DNA from: Acidobacteriota bacterium
GTDB taxonomy: Bacteria > Acidobacteriota > UBA6911 > RPQK01 > DATIPO01
Direction of reading: 5' to 3'
Length of the DNA: 64,000 nucleotides
Assembly: GCA_035471785.1 (NCBI GenBank)
Contig: DATIPQ010000040.1
Location: 1 to 64,000, forward strand
The notes beneath the pieces were generated by a model. It did no database searches, was not told where the DNA came from, and was given only the letters and a program-made list of their open reading frames with translations. The position numbers were made by a program, and so were the translations under genes. This document shows positions 23,151 to 32,713 of this stretch, piece after piece. Each line of letters starts with the position of its first letter. Positions within the stretch are counted from its first letter, which is position 1.

Positions 23151-25913
23151 ATGCAAACCGCAAGCCAAGACAGTTTCAACATCCGAAAGACCCTGGAGGC
23201 GGCAGGCCGCAAGTACCATTACTACGACCTGACGGCCCTCGACCAGCAAACCGGCGGCAAGGTGTCGCGCCTGCCCTATTGCATGAAGATCCTGCTGGAG
23301 AACCTGCTCCGTCACGAGGGGGGCGAGGACAGTAGGGGAGACATCGAAGCCGTCATCAACTGGGATCCAAAGGCCAAGCCCGACCGCGAGATCGCCTTCA
23401 CCCCTTCGCGGGTGCTCCTGCAGGACTTCACGGGCGTCCCCGCCGTTGTCGATCTGGCCGTCATGCGCGATGCCATGGACGACCTGGGAGGCGACCCGTC
23501 CAAGATCAACCCCATGGTTCCCGCCGAGCTGGTCATCGACCACTCCGTGCAGGTGGACGTTTTCGGCAGCACCGAAGCCTTCTTGCGCAACGTCGAGCGG
23601 GAGTACGAGCGCAACCGCGAGCGCTATGCCTTCCTGCGCTGGGGCCAGACCGCCTTCGAGGGATTCAAGGTGGTTCCCCCGGCCACCGGAATCGTCCACC
23701 AGGTCAACCTGGAGTTCCTGGCCCGCGTGGTCTTCGGCAAGGACACCGGGGACGGATGGCTGGCCTATCCCGACACCCTGGTGGGCACCGACTCCCACAC
23801 CACCATGATCAACGGCCTGGGAGTGCTGGGCTGGGGCGTGGGCGGAATCGAGGCCGAGGCCGCCATGCTGGGACAGCCCATCAGCATGCTCATCCCCCAG
23901 GTGGTGGGATTCAAGCTGACCGGCAAGCTGCGCGAAGGGGCCACCGCCACCGACCTGGTCCTCACCGTCACCGAAATGCTGCGAAAGAAAGGCGTGGTCA
24001 ACAAGTTCGTGGAGTTCTACGGAGAGGGCCTGCCCAAGCTCTCGCTGGCCGACCGGGCCACCCTGGGCAACATGTCCCCCGAGTTCGGATCGACCTGCGC
24101 CATCTCTCCGGTCGATGAGGAAACCCTGAAATACCTGCGCCTGACCAACCGGGGCGACGACCGCATTGCGCTGGTCGAGGCCTATTGCAAGGCTCAAGGA
24201 CTCTTTCATACCGAGGACAGTCCCGACGCCGAGTACAGCGACAGCCTGGAACTGGACCTGCAAGACGTGGTCCCCAGCATCGCCGGACCCAAGCGTCCCC
24301 AGGACCGCATCGCACTCAGCTCGGCCAAACAGGCCTTCGAGAAGGAACTGGAGACCACCTTCTCAGACACCTACCGCATCGCCGTGGGAGAAGGCAGCGA
24401 CGGCGGAGGAACGGCCGTCATGGAATCTCCCGTCAAGACCTGCACGAAGGTGGAGCTGAGCGCCGAGGAAAACGCCGGCCAGCCAGCCTCGTTCGAGCTT
24501 GAGGACGGCGCCGTCGTCATCGCGGCCATCACCAGTTGCACCAACACCTCCAACCCCACCGTCATGGTAGGCGCCGGACTGCTGGCCAAGAAAGCCGCCC
24601 AAAAGGGCCTCAACCGCAAGCCCTGGGTCAAGACCAGCCTGGCTCCCGGATCGAAGGTGGTCACCGACTACCTGGACAAATCGGGACTCACGCATTACCT
24701 GGAACTGCTGGGATTCGACCTGGTGGGGTACGGATGCACCACCTGCATCGGCAACAGCGGCCCCCTTCCCGAGCCCATCTCAAAAGCCGTGCGCGAACAC
24801 AACATGGTGGTCTGCTCGGTGCTCTCGGGCAACCGCAACTTCGAAGGACGTATCAATCCCGACACCCGCGCCAATTACTTGGCCTCGCCGCCGCTGGTGG
24901 TGGCCTACGCCCTGGCCGGACGCATGGACATCGACCTTTACAACGAACCCCTGGGCAACGACCGCGACGGCCAACCCGTCTATCTCAAGGACATCTGGCC
25001 CAGCCTCAAGGAGATTCAGGAGACGATCGCGAGCAGCCTCGACAGCTCGATGTTCGCCGAGAAGTACTCCGACGTTTACGGCGGAACCGAGGAGTGGAAA
25101 CAGCTTCCCATCCCCGAGGGCGACCGTTACCAATGGAGCGAGGAATCGACCTACATCCGTCAGCCCACCTTCTTTGCCGACATGGGACCCGAGCCCGAAC
25201 CCGTCAGCGAAATCAAGGACGCGCGCGTGCTGGCCCTGCTGGGGGATACGGTCACCACCGACCACATCTCTCCGGCCGGATCGATTCCCAAGAACGGTCC
25301 CGCCGGGCAGTACCTGATCGAGCGCGGCGTCAAGCCCCACGAGTTCAATTCCTTCGGGTCGCGCCGCGGCAACCACGAAGTGATGGTCCGGGGCACCTTC
25401 GGCAACATCCGCCTGCGCAACCTGCTGGTGGAGAAGGAAGGCGGCTGGACCAAGGTCGACTGGGAAGAGGAACCCGTTTCCATATTCGAGGCCGCCAACG
25501 GCTACCGCGAGCGCGGCATCCCGCTGATCGTCATCGCCGGCAAGGAATACGGCACCGGCTCTTCCCGCGACTGGGCAGCCAAGGGTACCCTTCTGCTGGG
25601 TGTCAAGGCCGTCATCGCCGAGAGCTACGAGCGCATCCACCGCAGCAACCTGATCGGCATGGGTGTGCTGCCCCTGCAGTTCAAGCAGGGCGAAGGACGC
25701 AAGAGCCTTGAGCTGGACGGCTCGGAAAGCTATACCATCAGCGGACTCGACGACGGCCTCAAGCCGGGCCGCGAACTGACCGTCACAGCCGAAAAGGACG
25801 GTCAGGAAAAGAGCTTCAAGGTCGTGACCCGCATCGATACGGCCAATGAAATGCAGTACTACCGTCACGGAGGCATCCTGCACTACGTCCTGCGCAGTCT
25901 TCTTGACAGCTAG
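23151..25913 (+). CDS. acnA: Aconitate hydratase A (citrate cycle)
   Basis: 920 residues, usual for AcnA/IRP1-type enzymes (about 890-920). The ATG at 23151 has AAGGGAG eight bases upstream. The three [4Fe-4S] ligands are in [10 protein letters not shown] and [18 protein letters not shown]; substrate-binding blocks [22 protein letters not shown] and the swivel-domain [14 protein letters not shown] are intact. It converts citrate to isocitrate through cis-aconitate in the cytoplasm. The large hairpin upstream (23090-23121) may affect its expression. Its position after lpdA suggests a shared transcript of citrate-cycle-related genes. Confidence 0.97.
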   Translation: MQTASQDSFNIRKTLEAAGRKYHYYDLTALDQQTGGKVSRLPYCMKILLENLLRHEGGEDSRGDIEAVINWDPKAKPDREIAFTPSRVLLQDFTGVPAVVDLAVMRDAMDDLGGDPSKINPMVPAELVIDHSVQVDVFGSTEAFLRNVEREYERNRERYAFLRWGQTAFEGFKVVPPATGIVHQVNLEFLARVVFGKDTGDGWLAYPDTLVGTDSHTTMINGLGVLGWGVGGIEAEAAMLGQPISMLIPQVVGFKLTGKLREGATATDLVLTVTEMLRKKGVVNKFVEFYGEGLPKLSLADRATLGNMSPEFGSTCAISPVDEETLKYLRLTNRGDDRIALVEAYCKAQGLFHTEDSPDAEYSDSLELDLQDVVPSIAGPKRPQDRIALSSAKQAFEKELETTFSDTYRIAVGEGSDGGGTAVMESPVKTCTKVELSAEENAGQPASFELEDGAVVIAAITSCTNTSNPTVMVGAGLLAKKAAQKGLNRKPWVKTSLAPGSKVVTDYLDKSGLTHYLELLGFDLVGYGCTTCIGNSGPLPEPISKAVREHNMVVCSVLSGNRNFEGRINPDTRANYLASPPLVVAYALAGRMDIDLYNEPLGNDRDGQPVYLKDIWPSLKEIQETIASSLDSSMFAEKYSDVYGGTEEWKQLPIPEGDRYQWSEESTYIRQPTFFADMGPEPEPVSEIKDARVLALLGDTVTTDHISPAGSIPKNGPAGQYLIERGVKPHEFNSFGSRRGNHEVMVRGTFGNIRLRNLLVEKEGGWTKVDWEEEPVSIFEAANGYRERGIPLIVIAGKEYGTGSSRDWAAKGTLLLGVKAVIAESYERIHRSNLIGMGVLPLQFKQGEGRKSLELDGSESYTISGLDDGLKPGRELTVTAEKDGQEKSFKVVTRIDTANEMQYYRHGGILHYVLRSLLDS

Positions 25914-26095
25914 GGCTTTGTGAGCTGGGGGATTTTGGTTATAGGCAGGCCATTGTGGTCGAGATCAAGGCCGCCGACGCAGGCATAGTCGAGGCTACGT
26001 CGAGGAGGAACAACGCTGAGACCGGCCGCCAGGGGCCGCGCCTAGAAGTTACCTTTTCAAGGCTCTAAGCCATTAAGCGGCGGAGCGATGGGCAG

Positions 26096-26962
26096 ATGGG
26101 CGAAGAAACGACTCAATCCGCGCACGGCGAGGTCGGGGAATTGCTGTCCCGTCTGGCCCAGGCCGAGGGATTCCGCGAAACCGACCTCTATTACCGCCCC
26201 GAATCGGACTACCGGACGTTGTCGCTCAACGGGTCGCCCATGGTCGATCCCTTCACCGGCAGCACCGAGGTGCGGCGGGCCCACGGGAAGGTGCTGCGGC
26301 CCTATGCTGTAGTCCCGCCCCGCGTTTCACGCGCTCAGGCCCTGGAGATCGTGGGCAAGCGTCTGCGCTGGTCCTGGCTGGCTCCCGGCCGAATTCGCCG
26401 GGAAGGGCGGCGGGAAGACAACCTGCGGGGCGTCCTCATCCCTTTTTGGACTTTCGACTTCACCGCCGCCGCCCGCTATCCATCTCACGCAGAGGCGCCG
26501 GGCGGAACCGTGCAGCGGCATTTCAAGGATCTCCTGGTGCCCGCTTCGCAGGCCCTCTCGCAGGAAGAACTGCAGCACTTGCGGCCGCTGACGCTTGAAT
26601 CCGTCCAGCCCTTCAGCGGGCATCACTTTTCTCACTTCTACCAGGAGCACTACTCCCTCGACTGGGAAGAGGCTTTCCAGCAAGCCGGCCGGGTGGCGCA
26701 GAGGCGACTGGAGAGAGACCAGCGCGAGGCCTCAGGCAGCTACGCCCTGCCCGGCCAACTGCACATGACCTATTCCGACGTGGCTTTCAAGCTGCTGCTG
26801 ATGCCGGTGTGGATTCTGGCCTTCCCCTACGGCGAGGGCCACTGGCGAGCCCTGGTCGACGCCCAAAGCGGACGCCTGCAAGCCGAAGTCCCGCGCTCCC
26901 CCCTGCGTATCGCCGCCTGGGCCACCCTCCTGCTAGCAGCCCTCTCCTACCTCCTGCTCTAA
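26096..26962 (+). CDS. Uncharacterised protein with C-terminal membrane anchor
   Basis: 288 residues. Recognisable blocks are PYAVVPPRVSRAQALEIVGK, LRGVLIPFWTFDFTAAARYP and YSDVAFKLLLMPVWILAFPY followed by WRALVDAQSGRLQAEVPRSP. This order (PFWTFD, later LLMPVWI, then a 'tG-x-x-x-G-x-x-P-x-S' turn) matches the C-terminal part of a family of zinc-ribbon membrane proteins often misnamed primosomal or TFIIB-like; the N-terminal Cys-rich ribbon is missing here. One hydrophobic helix (AAWATLLLAALSYLLL) ends the chain. The function is unknown. The start codon choice is uncertain because no clear ribosome-binding site is seen; it reads toward the convergent ADOP permease. Confidence 0.65.
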   Translation: MGEETTQSAHGEVGELLSRLAQAEGFRETDLYYRPESDYRTLSLNGSPMVDPFTGSTEVRRAHGKVLRPYAVVPPRVSRAQALEIVGKRLRWSWLAPGRIRREGRREDNLRGVLIPFWTFDFTAAARYPSHAEAPGGTVQRHFKDLLVPASQALSQEELQHLRPLTLESVQPFSGHHFSHFYQEHYSLDWEEAFQQAGRVAQRRLERDQREASGSYALPGQLHMTYSDVAFKLLLMPVWILAFPYGEGHWRALVDAQSGRLQAEVPRSPLRIAAWATLLLAALSYLLL

Positions 26963-27118
26963 AAATCCCACCTCGGGCATGGCCTCATCTCTGTTATGGC
27001 CCCCAGTTTCTAGTGTGGTCCACAATGGCGGAAAGCCCCACGTCTGGTGGGAGGCGCATCCTTGCGGCGATTCTGAGCTCGTGGAAGGCCGCCTTCCCGC
27101 CCCGAACCTGGCAACTCC

Positions 27119-29827
27119 TCACCCATCCGCCCGAAGCGCCACAGCCGGGTCGTAGCGAGAAGCCCGCCGGGCCGGCAAAAACAACGCCAGCAAGGCAGTA
27201 AAGAACATCACCGCGACCACCGCCAGATAAACCCACGGCTCAAAGGCAGCCACACGATAGAGAATATTGGAAAGCAGCGTCCCGGCCCCCAATCCCATCA
27301 AGAGGCCAAGCACCGAACCCACAGCCACCAGAATCCCCCCCTGGCGCAGGACGTGGGTGATGACCTGGCGTCGCTTGGCCCCCAGAGCCATGCGGATGCC
27401 CATCTCCATGCGTCTCTCGCTGACCGAGTAGGCCATGACGCCGTAAAGTCCCACGGCGGCCAAGATCAGAGCCACCCCCGCAAAAGCCCGGAAAAGCGAG
27501 CCGAAGAACCGCCAGCTCCAGATCGACACATCGAAGACCTCCTGCAGGGTCATCACTTCGTGCACGGGCTGCAGCGGATCCACCGAGGCCACCGCCTGCC
27601 GCAAGGGTTCGGACAGAGAGAGCGGATCGACGCCCGGACGGGCCTTGACGACCCAGCTCATGCGGCCCAACGCATTGTCCTGGTAGGGCAGGTAAAGCAG
27701 TGGCCAGGGACGCTGAAGGACCTGCATTTGCAGGCTGTCTTGCACCACGGCCACCACCGTCATCCATTCGTCTTCCGTCCCGCTCCCGCGCATCCGCAGA
27801 CTCTGTCCCAAGGCCGTTTCGTCCGGCCACAGGGCCTCGGCCAGACTCTGACTGACGATCGCTTCCCGGCCCGAGGGATTGAGCGAGCCGTCGAAGGTGC
27901 GTCCGCGCAGGATGGGGATTCCCATGGCCTTGAAATAATCAGGACTGACCACCTGCACGATCGGCCCGGGATTGTCATCGCACTCTTCGCTGCTCTGCCC
28001 TTGGGCGCAGATGCTGCGCATGTTGGTAGAGCCCTTGAAGGACAAGCGGTCGACAGCCGCCACGGCCTCGGCTCCGGGCAGGGCTTGCAGCCGCTCTATC
28101 AGCCGGTGGACGTGCGCCGTACGCTCTTCGTCGCTGCGGTCCAGCCAGGTCAGCAGATCCATCCCGGCCGTCAGGCGCCCATCCGTCTCGAATCCGGGAT
28201 CGATTGAGGAAAGCTGCTGCACCTGGCGGATCATCAGTCCGGCTCCCACCAACAAGGCCACTGAAAGCGCCACCTCGCCCACCACCAGCATGGAGCGCAG
28301 CCGCTTGCGTCCGCCGCCTGAGGCTCTTTCCCCGCGCAAGGGCGCGATGAGGTCCTGGCGGGTGCCCTGCAGGGCCGGCAAGAGTCCGAAGACCAGGGCC
28401 GAGAAGAGGCTGGCCGAGAGCACGAAGGCCAAGATGCGCCAATCCATGCTCGCGTTCACCCAGGCCGGGATGTAGACGGGGATGGCGGCCATCATCAGGC
28501 GTACGCCCGCCAAGCCCACCAGACAGCCCAGCAAGCCGCCCAGTCCGGCCAGCAACAGGCTTTCGCAGAAGAGCTGCTGGACCAGCCTCATGCGTCCGGC
28601 CCCCAAGGCGCTGCGTACCGCGAACTCGCGTTCTCGCGAAACTCCCCGCGCCAGCAACAGGTTGGCCACGTTGGCGCAGACGATGAGCAGCACGAAAACC
28701 ACCACCCCCAGCAGTGCCGCCGACATGTCCTTCATGTTGCGCACCTGCTCTTCGCGCAGCGGCTGCACCCAAATTCCGCGGTTCTCATGGAGTTGGGGAA
28801 AGCGCTCCCGCCAGGAGGCGGCGATGGACTCCAGAGCCTGACCGGCCTGCTGGGGAGACACCCCTTCGTTGAGGCGGGCCGTGACCTGCAAAAATGTGGC
28901 CCCGCGCGTGGATTCCCCCGCCACTTGCCCCAAAGGTATCCAGAGATCGACGCGGTGGGGATATTGAGCTTCATCGGGCAACACGCCCAAGATCGTCGCC
29001 GGCTGACCGTTGAGCTGAACCGTCCTGCCCGCGATGTCGGGATCGGCGCCGAAGTAAGTCCGCCACAGGGCCTCACGGAGCACCAATACCCGGGCCGCTC
29101 CGGGACGGTCTTCGTCGGGTCCGAAGACTCGGCCGACTATCGGCTGCACTCCCAGCACTTGAAAGAGGCTGGCCGAAACCTGTCCGCCGCCCACCCGGAT
29201 GGGCTGATCGCCTCCTGCCAGACTGAAAGGTTCCCAATCATGAGCGGCCACGTGGGAGAAAACGGCCTGAGAGCCGTCCCGCAGTTCTTCGAAGTCGGGA
29301 TAGGAAAAGTTGAGGCGGTCGTTCCGTTGGTCGGTGCCGAGAACGCGCACGATCTCTTCGGGGTCCTGATAGGGGAAGGGCTTCCACAGAATCGTATTGA
29401 CCAGACTGAAGAGGGCCGTTCCCGACCCGATGCCGATCATCAGCGTCAAGACCGCCGCGGCGGTAAATCCTTTGCGGCGCCTCATCTGGCGCAGCGCGAA
29501 GCGGAAGTGGGAAATCCATTTCATAGCCGTCGTTTCCTCGGGAATGAGCGGGCCCCATCCGCGCGACCAGCTCAAGCGTCCCCGCCGCAAGCCACCCAGC
29601 CCGTGGCGACGACGCTCTTCTTCGATTTCGAATAGCTCTTGAAAGGACAACCCCAGCGCATCCAACAACTTGCGCCGCGTCTCAGCGCGCAGATAGACCC
29701 TGCGGCCATTGACCATTTGAGACAAGTGGCCGCTGGAGACGCCGATCTTCTGAGCCCACCGGTTAAGGCTGATGGAGGACTCTGCCAATGCGGCGGCAAG
29801 CTTGCGATGCTTCAGCCGAACCTTCAT
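27119..29827 (-). CDS. ADOP-type MacB/FtsX permease with N-terminal XRE HTH domain (second copy)
   Basis: 902 residues. The N-terminal about 75 residues are an XRE helix-turn-helix (LNRWAQKIGVSSGHLSQMVNGRRVYLRAETRRKLLDAL) and a linker; the permease then starts with ALRQMRRRKGFTAAAVLTLMIGIGSG, a MacB_PCD periplasmic domain, the central FtsX part (LLIVCANVANLLLARGVSREREFAVRSALGAGRMRL), a second periplasmic domain and the C-terminal FtsX part (ERRMEMGIRMALGAKRRQVI). The layout equals that of the protein at 5973-8747, but the sequences are clearly diverged, so they are not a recent duplication. No ATPase is adjacent. It may form an orphan permease with a DNA-binding head. Confidence 0.9.
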   Translation of the reverse strand: MKVRLKHRKLAAALAESSISLNRWAQKIGVSSGHLSQMVNGRRVYLRAETRRKLLDALGLSFQELFEIEEERRRHGLGGLRRGRLSWSRGWGPLIPEETTAMKWISHFRFALRQMRRRKGFTAAAVLTLMIGIGSGTALFSLVNTILWKPFPYQDPEEIVRVLGTDQRNDRLNFSYPDFEELRDGSQAVFSHVAAHDWEPFSLAGGDQPIRVGGGQVSASLFQVLGVQPIVGRVFGPDEDRPGAARVLVLREALWRTYFGADPDIAGRTVQLNGQPATILGVLPDEAQYPHRVDLWIPLGQVAGESTRGATFLQVTARLNEGVSPQQAGQALESIAASWRERFPQLHENRGIWVQPLREEQVRNMKDMSAALLGVVVFVLLIVCANVANLLLARGVSREREFAVRSALGAGRMRLVQQLFCESLLLAGLGGLLGCLVGLAGVRLMMAAIPVYIPAWVNASMDWRILAFVLSASLFSALVFGLLPALQGTRQDLIAPLRGERASGGGRKRLRSMLVVGEVALSVALLVGAGLMIRQVQQLSSIDPGFETDGRLTAGMDLLTWLDRSDEERTAHVHRLIERLQALPGAEAVAAVDRLSFKGSTNMRSICAQGQSSEECDDNPGPIVQVVSPDYFKAMGIPILRGRTFDGSLNPSGREAIVSQSLAEALWPDETALGQSLRMRGSGTEDEWMTVVAVVQDSLQMQVLQRPWPLLYLPYQDNALGRMSWVVKARPGVDPLSLSEPLRQAVASVDPLQPVHEVMTLQEVFDVSIWSWRFFGSLFRAFAGVALILAAVGLYGVMAYSVSERRMEMGIRMALGAKRRQVITHVLRQGGILVAVGSVLGLLMGLGAGTLLSNILYRVAAFEPWVYLAVVAVMFFTALLALFLPARRASRYDPAVALRADG

Positions 29828-30010
29828 TCAACACTTCGATTACACACCACCCCCCGCCACCCCTGTCAACCCCTGCCCCAAAAAACTGCTCGCCCCTTCT
29901 CGCAACTGTTCACTGGGCACGGGCACCAGCGCACAACCCCGGGTAGCGCGCAACTTGGCCGCCTGCATCACGCGAGCGACAGAATCCACAGCCCGCAATC
30001 ACTGTTGCAA

Positions 30011-30044
30011 ATCTGTTGACAGATGTGCGCTGCGCAACTAAGAT
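30011..30044 (+). promoter_or_regulatory. Strong regulated promoter for the DUF4062-TPR gene
   Basis: TTGACA (30016-30021) and TAAGAT (30039-30044) are separated by exactly 17 bases. A perfect inverted repeat ATCTGT-TG-ACAGAT (30011-30024) covers the -35 box, and TGCGC-T-GCGCA (30026-30036) fills the spacer, so one or two repressors probably bind. The predicted transcript starts near 30051, about 70 bases before the ATG at 30121. The rest of the 29828-30120 gap shows no gene. Confidence 0.65.
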
Positions 30045-30120
30045 TCTGGCCGCAGACTGCGTTCAAATTCCAGCTTTGACTCTGGAGCGCTGGGTAGCCG
30101 ACGAAGAGAACACTGTACCA

Positions 30121-32262
30121 ATGAAGAGAAAAGTATCCGTTTTTATCGCTTCACCAGGTGACCTTGCCCAAGAACGCCGCCATTTCCGCGAGACGATTGA
30201 CTTACTGAACATCGGCTTTGGTGATGGCGTCGGCGTCGAATTCGAGCCTCTAGGCTGGGAAGATGCTTTGGCCGTTACGGGGCGCCGAAGCCAGGCCGCA
30301 GTCAACGCAGACATTGACCGCTGCGATGTTTTTATTCTGGCTCTGTACCGGCGATGGGGGCAGGATGCGCCCGACGCGAAGCCCTATTCCTCCTACACCG
30401 AGGAAGAGTTCCACCGTGCGCTGGAGCGCTGGAAGAAGGAAGGGGCGCCTGAGATCTTCGTTTTTTTCAAGCGTGTGGATGCCGAGTCGGAAGCAGACCC
30501 CGGCAAGCAGCTTGAAAAAGTGATGGCTTTCAGGAGACAGTTGGAAGAAAGCAGGAAGGTGCTGTTCCGCTACTTTGACGATGAAGACTCTTTCAAGGAC
30601 GAAGTGGACAGGCATCTGAGAGACTATGTGAAAGGCAGGTTGCCCGAGGCGGACCGGGAGCGCGAGATGATCGTCTTTCCTGTTGAGGCAGTCGAAGAGG
30701 TCGCAAAGGCTAAGGAAGAGGCGCAGAAAAGAGTGAAAGAGGCCAAGAAGGCCCGCGACAGGGAAGCAGCAGCTCAACTCAAAATCGAGGAGATGCAACT
30801 GCAGATAGCTCAAGACGCCGTCGCCTTGTCGATGGAGGGCAAGATCGAGTTCGCCCGCCAGAAACTTGCGACCTTAGTGGTGGAAGCCAGAGACCCGCAG
30901 GTCCTTCAACTCGCCTATGAATTCTCTTATCGAACCGGCGACTTGGATTCGGCCCAGAAGTCAATAGAACGATGGTTGACGATCTATGATTCGGAGGCGA
31001 GCCCTTCGCAAAAAGCTAGAGCGTATCGCCGTTTGGGTAGTGTGTATCGCATTCGAGGGCAGTTGGACCGCGCCGAAGAGATGTACACCAAGGCGCTGGC
31101 CATCAACGAAGCGCTAGACCGCAAAGAGGGGATGGCGAGAACCTACGGCAATCTCGGCGTCCTGTATCAGACCCGAGGGGAGTTGGACCGCGCCGAAGAG
31201 ATGTACCGAAAGGCACTGGCCATTGAAGAGGCGCTGATCCGCAAGGAAGGAGTGGCGAATCAATACGGCAATCTAGGGAACCTGTACGAGACCCGAGGGG
31301 AGTTGGACCGCGCCGAAGAGATGTACCGAAAGGCACTGGCCATCAACGAAGCTCTGGGACGCAAGGAAGGAATTGCGATTCAGTACGGCAACCTGGGCCT
31401 CGTGCTTAAGACCCGAGGGGAGTTGGACCGCGCCGAAAAGATGTTCCGCAAGGCCCTGGCCATCGACGATGTGCTGGGCCGCAAGGAGGGAATGGCGGAC
31501 CATTACGGCAACCTTGGGAACCTGTACCTGACCCGAGGCGACCTGCACCGCGCCGAAGAGATGCTCCGCAAGTCCCTGGCCATCGAAGAAGCCCTGGGAC
31601 GCAAGCAGGGGATGGCGAGCGACTACGGCAATCTCGGCCTCGTCTACCAGACCCGAGATGAGCTGGACCGCGCCGAAGAAATGTTCCGCAAGGCGCTGGC
31701 CATCGAAGTAGACCTTGGCCGCAAAGAAGGAATGGCGAACCAGTACGGTAACCTCGGCCTCCTGCATCAGAACCGGGGAGAGTCGGAACGCGCCGAAGAA
31801 ATGCTCCGCAAGTCGTTGGCCATCAACGAAGCCTTGGGCCGCAGGGAGGGAATGGCGAGCGCCTACGGAAATCTCGGCATCGTCTACCAGACCCGAGACG
31901 AGTTGGACCGCGCCGAAGAGATGTTCCGCAAGGCATTGACCATCGAAGAAGGGCTGGGGCGCAAGGAGGGAATGGCCAGCGCCTACGGTAACCTGGGCGT
32001 GGTGTACCAAACCCGAGACGAGTTGGACCGCGCCCAAGAGATGTTCCGCAAGGCGTTGACCATTGAAGAGGCGCTGGGGCGCAAGGAGGGAATGGCCAGC
32101 GCCTACGGTAACCTGGGCGTGGTGCACCAGAATCGAGGCGAGCTGGGCCGAGCCCAAAAAATGTTCCGCAGATCCCTGGCGTTGTTCACAGAACTGGGGT
32201 CGCCCATGCGCGAGAGAGTTCAATCATTGTTGAAAGACCTGCACGATAAGAAGGCCAAGTAA
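30121..32262 (+). CDS. DUF4062 protein with ten tandem TPR repeats
   Basis: 713 residues from the ATG at 30121; an upstream start is open but would lie at the -35 box. Residues 1-175 are a DUF4062 domain (KVSVFIASPGDLAQERRHF, then CDVFILALYRRWG and YTEEEFHRAL), a TIR-like fold often found at the front of NLR-like and defence proteins. Residues about 210-260 form a Lys/Glu-rich coiled coil. From 303 on there are ten 40-residue kinesin-light-chain-like TPR repeats of consensus GNLGVVYQTRGELDRAEEMF, very similar to each other at DNA level (31027-32226, 120-base period). The repeats should bind a ligand or partner and the N-terminus act as effector. A defence or signalling role is inferred, not shown. 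Confidence 0.85.
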   Translation: MKRKVSVFIASPGDLAQERRHFRETIDLLNIGFGDGVGVEFEPLGWEDALAVTGRRSQAAVNADIDRCDVFILALYRRWGQDAPDAKPYSSYTEEEFHRALERWKKEGAPEIFVFFKRVDAESEADPGKQLEKVMAFRRQLEESRKVLFRYFDDEDSFKDEVDRHLRDYVKGRLPEADREREMIVFPVEAVEEVAKAKEEAQKRVKEAKKARDREAAAQLKIEEMQLQIAQDAVALSMEGKIEFARQKLATLVVEARDPQVLQLAYEFSYRTGDLDSAQKSIERWLTIYDSEASPSQKARAYRRLGSVYRIRGQLDRAEEMYTKALAINEALDRKEGMARTYGNLGVLYQTRGELDRAEEMYRKALAIEEALIRKEGVANQYGNLGNLYETRGELDRAEEMYRKALAINEALGRKEGIAIQYGNLGLVLKTRGELDRAEKMFRKALAIDDVLGRKEGMADHYGNLGNLYLTRGDLHRAEEMLRKSLAIEEALGRKQGMASDYGNLGLVYQTRDELDRAEEMFRKALAIEVDLGRKEGMANQYGNLGLLHQNRGESERAEEMLRKSLAINEALGRREGMASAYGNLGIVYQTRDELDRAEEMFRKALTIEEGLGRKEGMASAYGNLGVVYQTRDELDRAQEMFRKALTIEEALGRKEGMASAYGNLGVVHQNRGELGRAQKMFRRSLALFTELGSPMRERVQSLLKDLHDKKAK
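31027..32226 (+). repeat. Ten direct 120-base repeats encoding TPR units
   Basis: Ten in-frame units of 120 bases each lie end to end. Units 8 and 9 are nearly identical at DNA level. The high identity suggests recent expansion by unequal recombination; copy number is likely to vary between strains. Confidence 0.9.
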
Positions 32263-32350
32263 CGAAAGAAGTCTTTTCTTTCCGAGAATATCGAAGAACC
32301 GATTACATCGCTGAGGGACTAACCGCGTTGAAATTGAGTGAGTAAGAAAC

Positions 32351-32379
32351 TTGACATCTTTGATGTTGATTGCTAGGCT
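32351..32379 (+). promoter_or_regulatory. Promoter with inverted repeat before the orphan permease prefix
   Basis: TTGACA (32351-32356) and TAGGCT (32374-32379) are 17 bases apart. ACATC and GATGT within the spacer form a short inverted repeat of the sort recognised by PadR-type repressors. GGGAG lies 11 bases before the ATG at 32439, so this short gene keeps full expression signals. Confidence 0.5.
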
Positions 32380-32438
32380 TAAACGACATTCTCAAGGGAG
32401 TTCTGGGGGACTGAACTGACTCGCGGGAGCACTGTCAA

Positions 32439-32684
32439 ATGCGGGACCGTTTCCCCCGTCTGAAGCGGGCGTTCGCCCAGCCTGAGGATGATAGAACGAT
32501 CATCGAAGAGATCGATGCCGAGTTGGCATCCCACCTCGAAGACAGCATTAATCAACTCATCAAGGACGGAATGAGCCGAAGGGAGGCCCTGGAGGAGACT
32601 TCAAGGCGTTTCGGGGACCTGGTCGAATACCGCCGGCGCATGCAACGTCAACGGCGGCTCGGTGAGCTTGCCGACGAAGAGTAG
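32439..32684 (+). CDS. Orphan ADOP permease prefix domain
   Basis: 81 residues. MRDRFPRLKRAF...IIEEIDAELASHLEDSINQLIKDGMSRREALEETSRRFGD is the helical 'permease prefix domain' that normally precedes the first membrane helix of acidobacterial ADOP permeases (compare the N-terminus of the protein at 52712-55444, which serves the same role). Here the frame ends with TAG straight after the domain and no permease follows on this strand; the next gene is convergent. It is either a truncated permease gene that has kept its promoter, or a free-standing small protein. Confidence 0.7.
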   Translation: MRDRFPRLKRAFAQPEDDRTIIEEIDAELASHLEDSINQLIKDGMSRREALEETSRRFGDLVEYRRRMQRQRRLGELADEE

Positions 32685-32713
32685 TTCTTGAGGTCGATAC
32701 CAGGGTCGCCGAG

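Noticed and set aside
25914-26095. A possible small gene between acnA and the membrane-anchored protein
   Set aside because: Frames are short, with no motif or start signal; 182 bases with nothing convincing.
31027-32226. CRISPR-like regular repeats
   Set aside because: Period 120 bases without unique spacers, in one reading frame; they encode TPR units.
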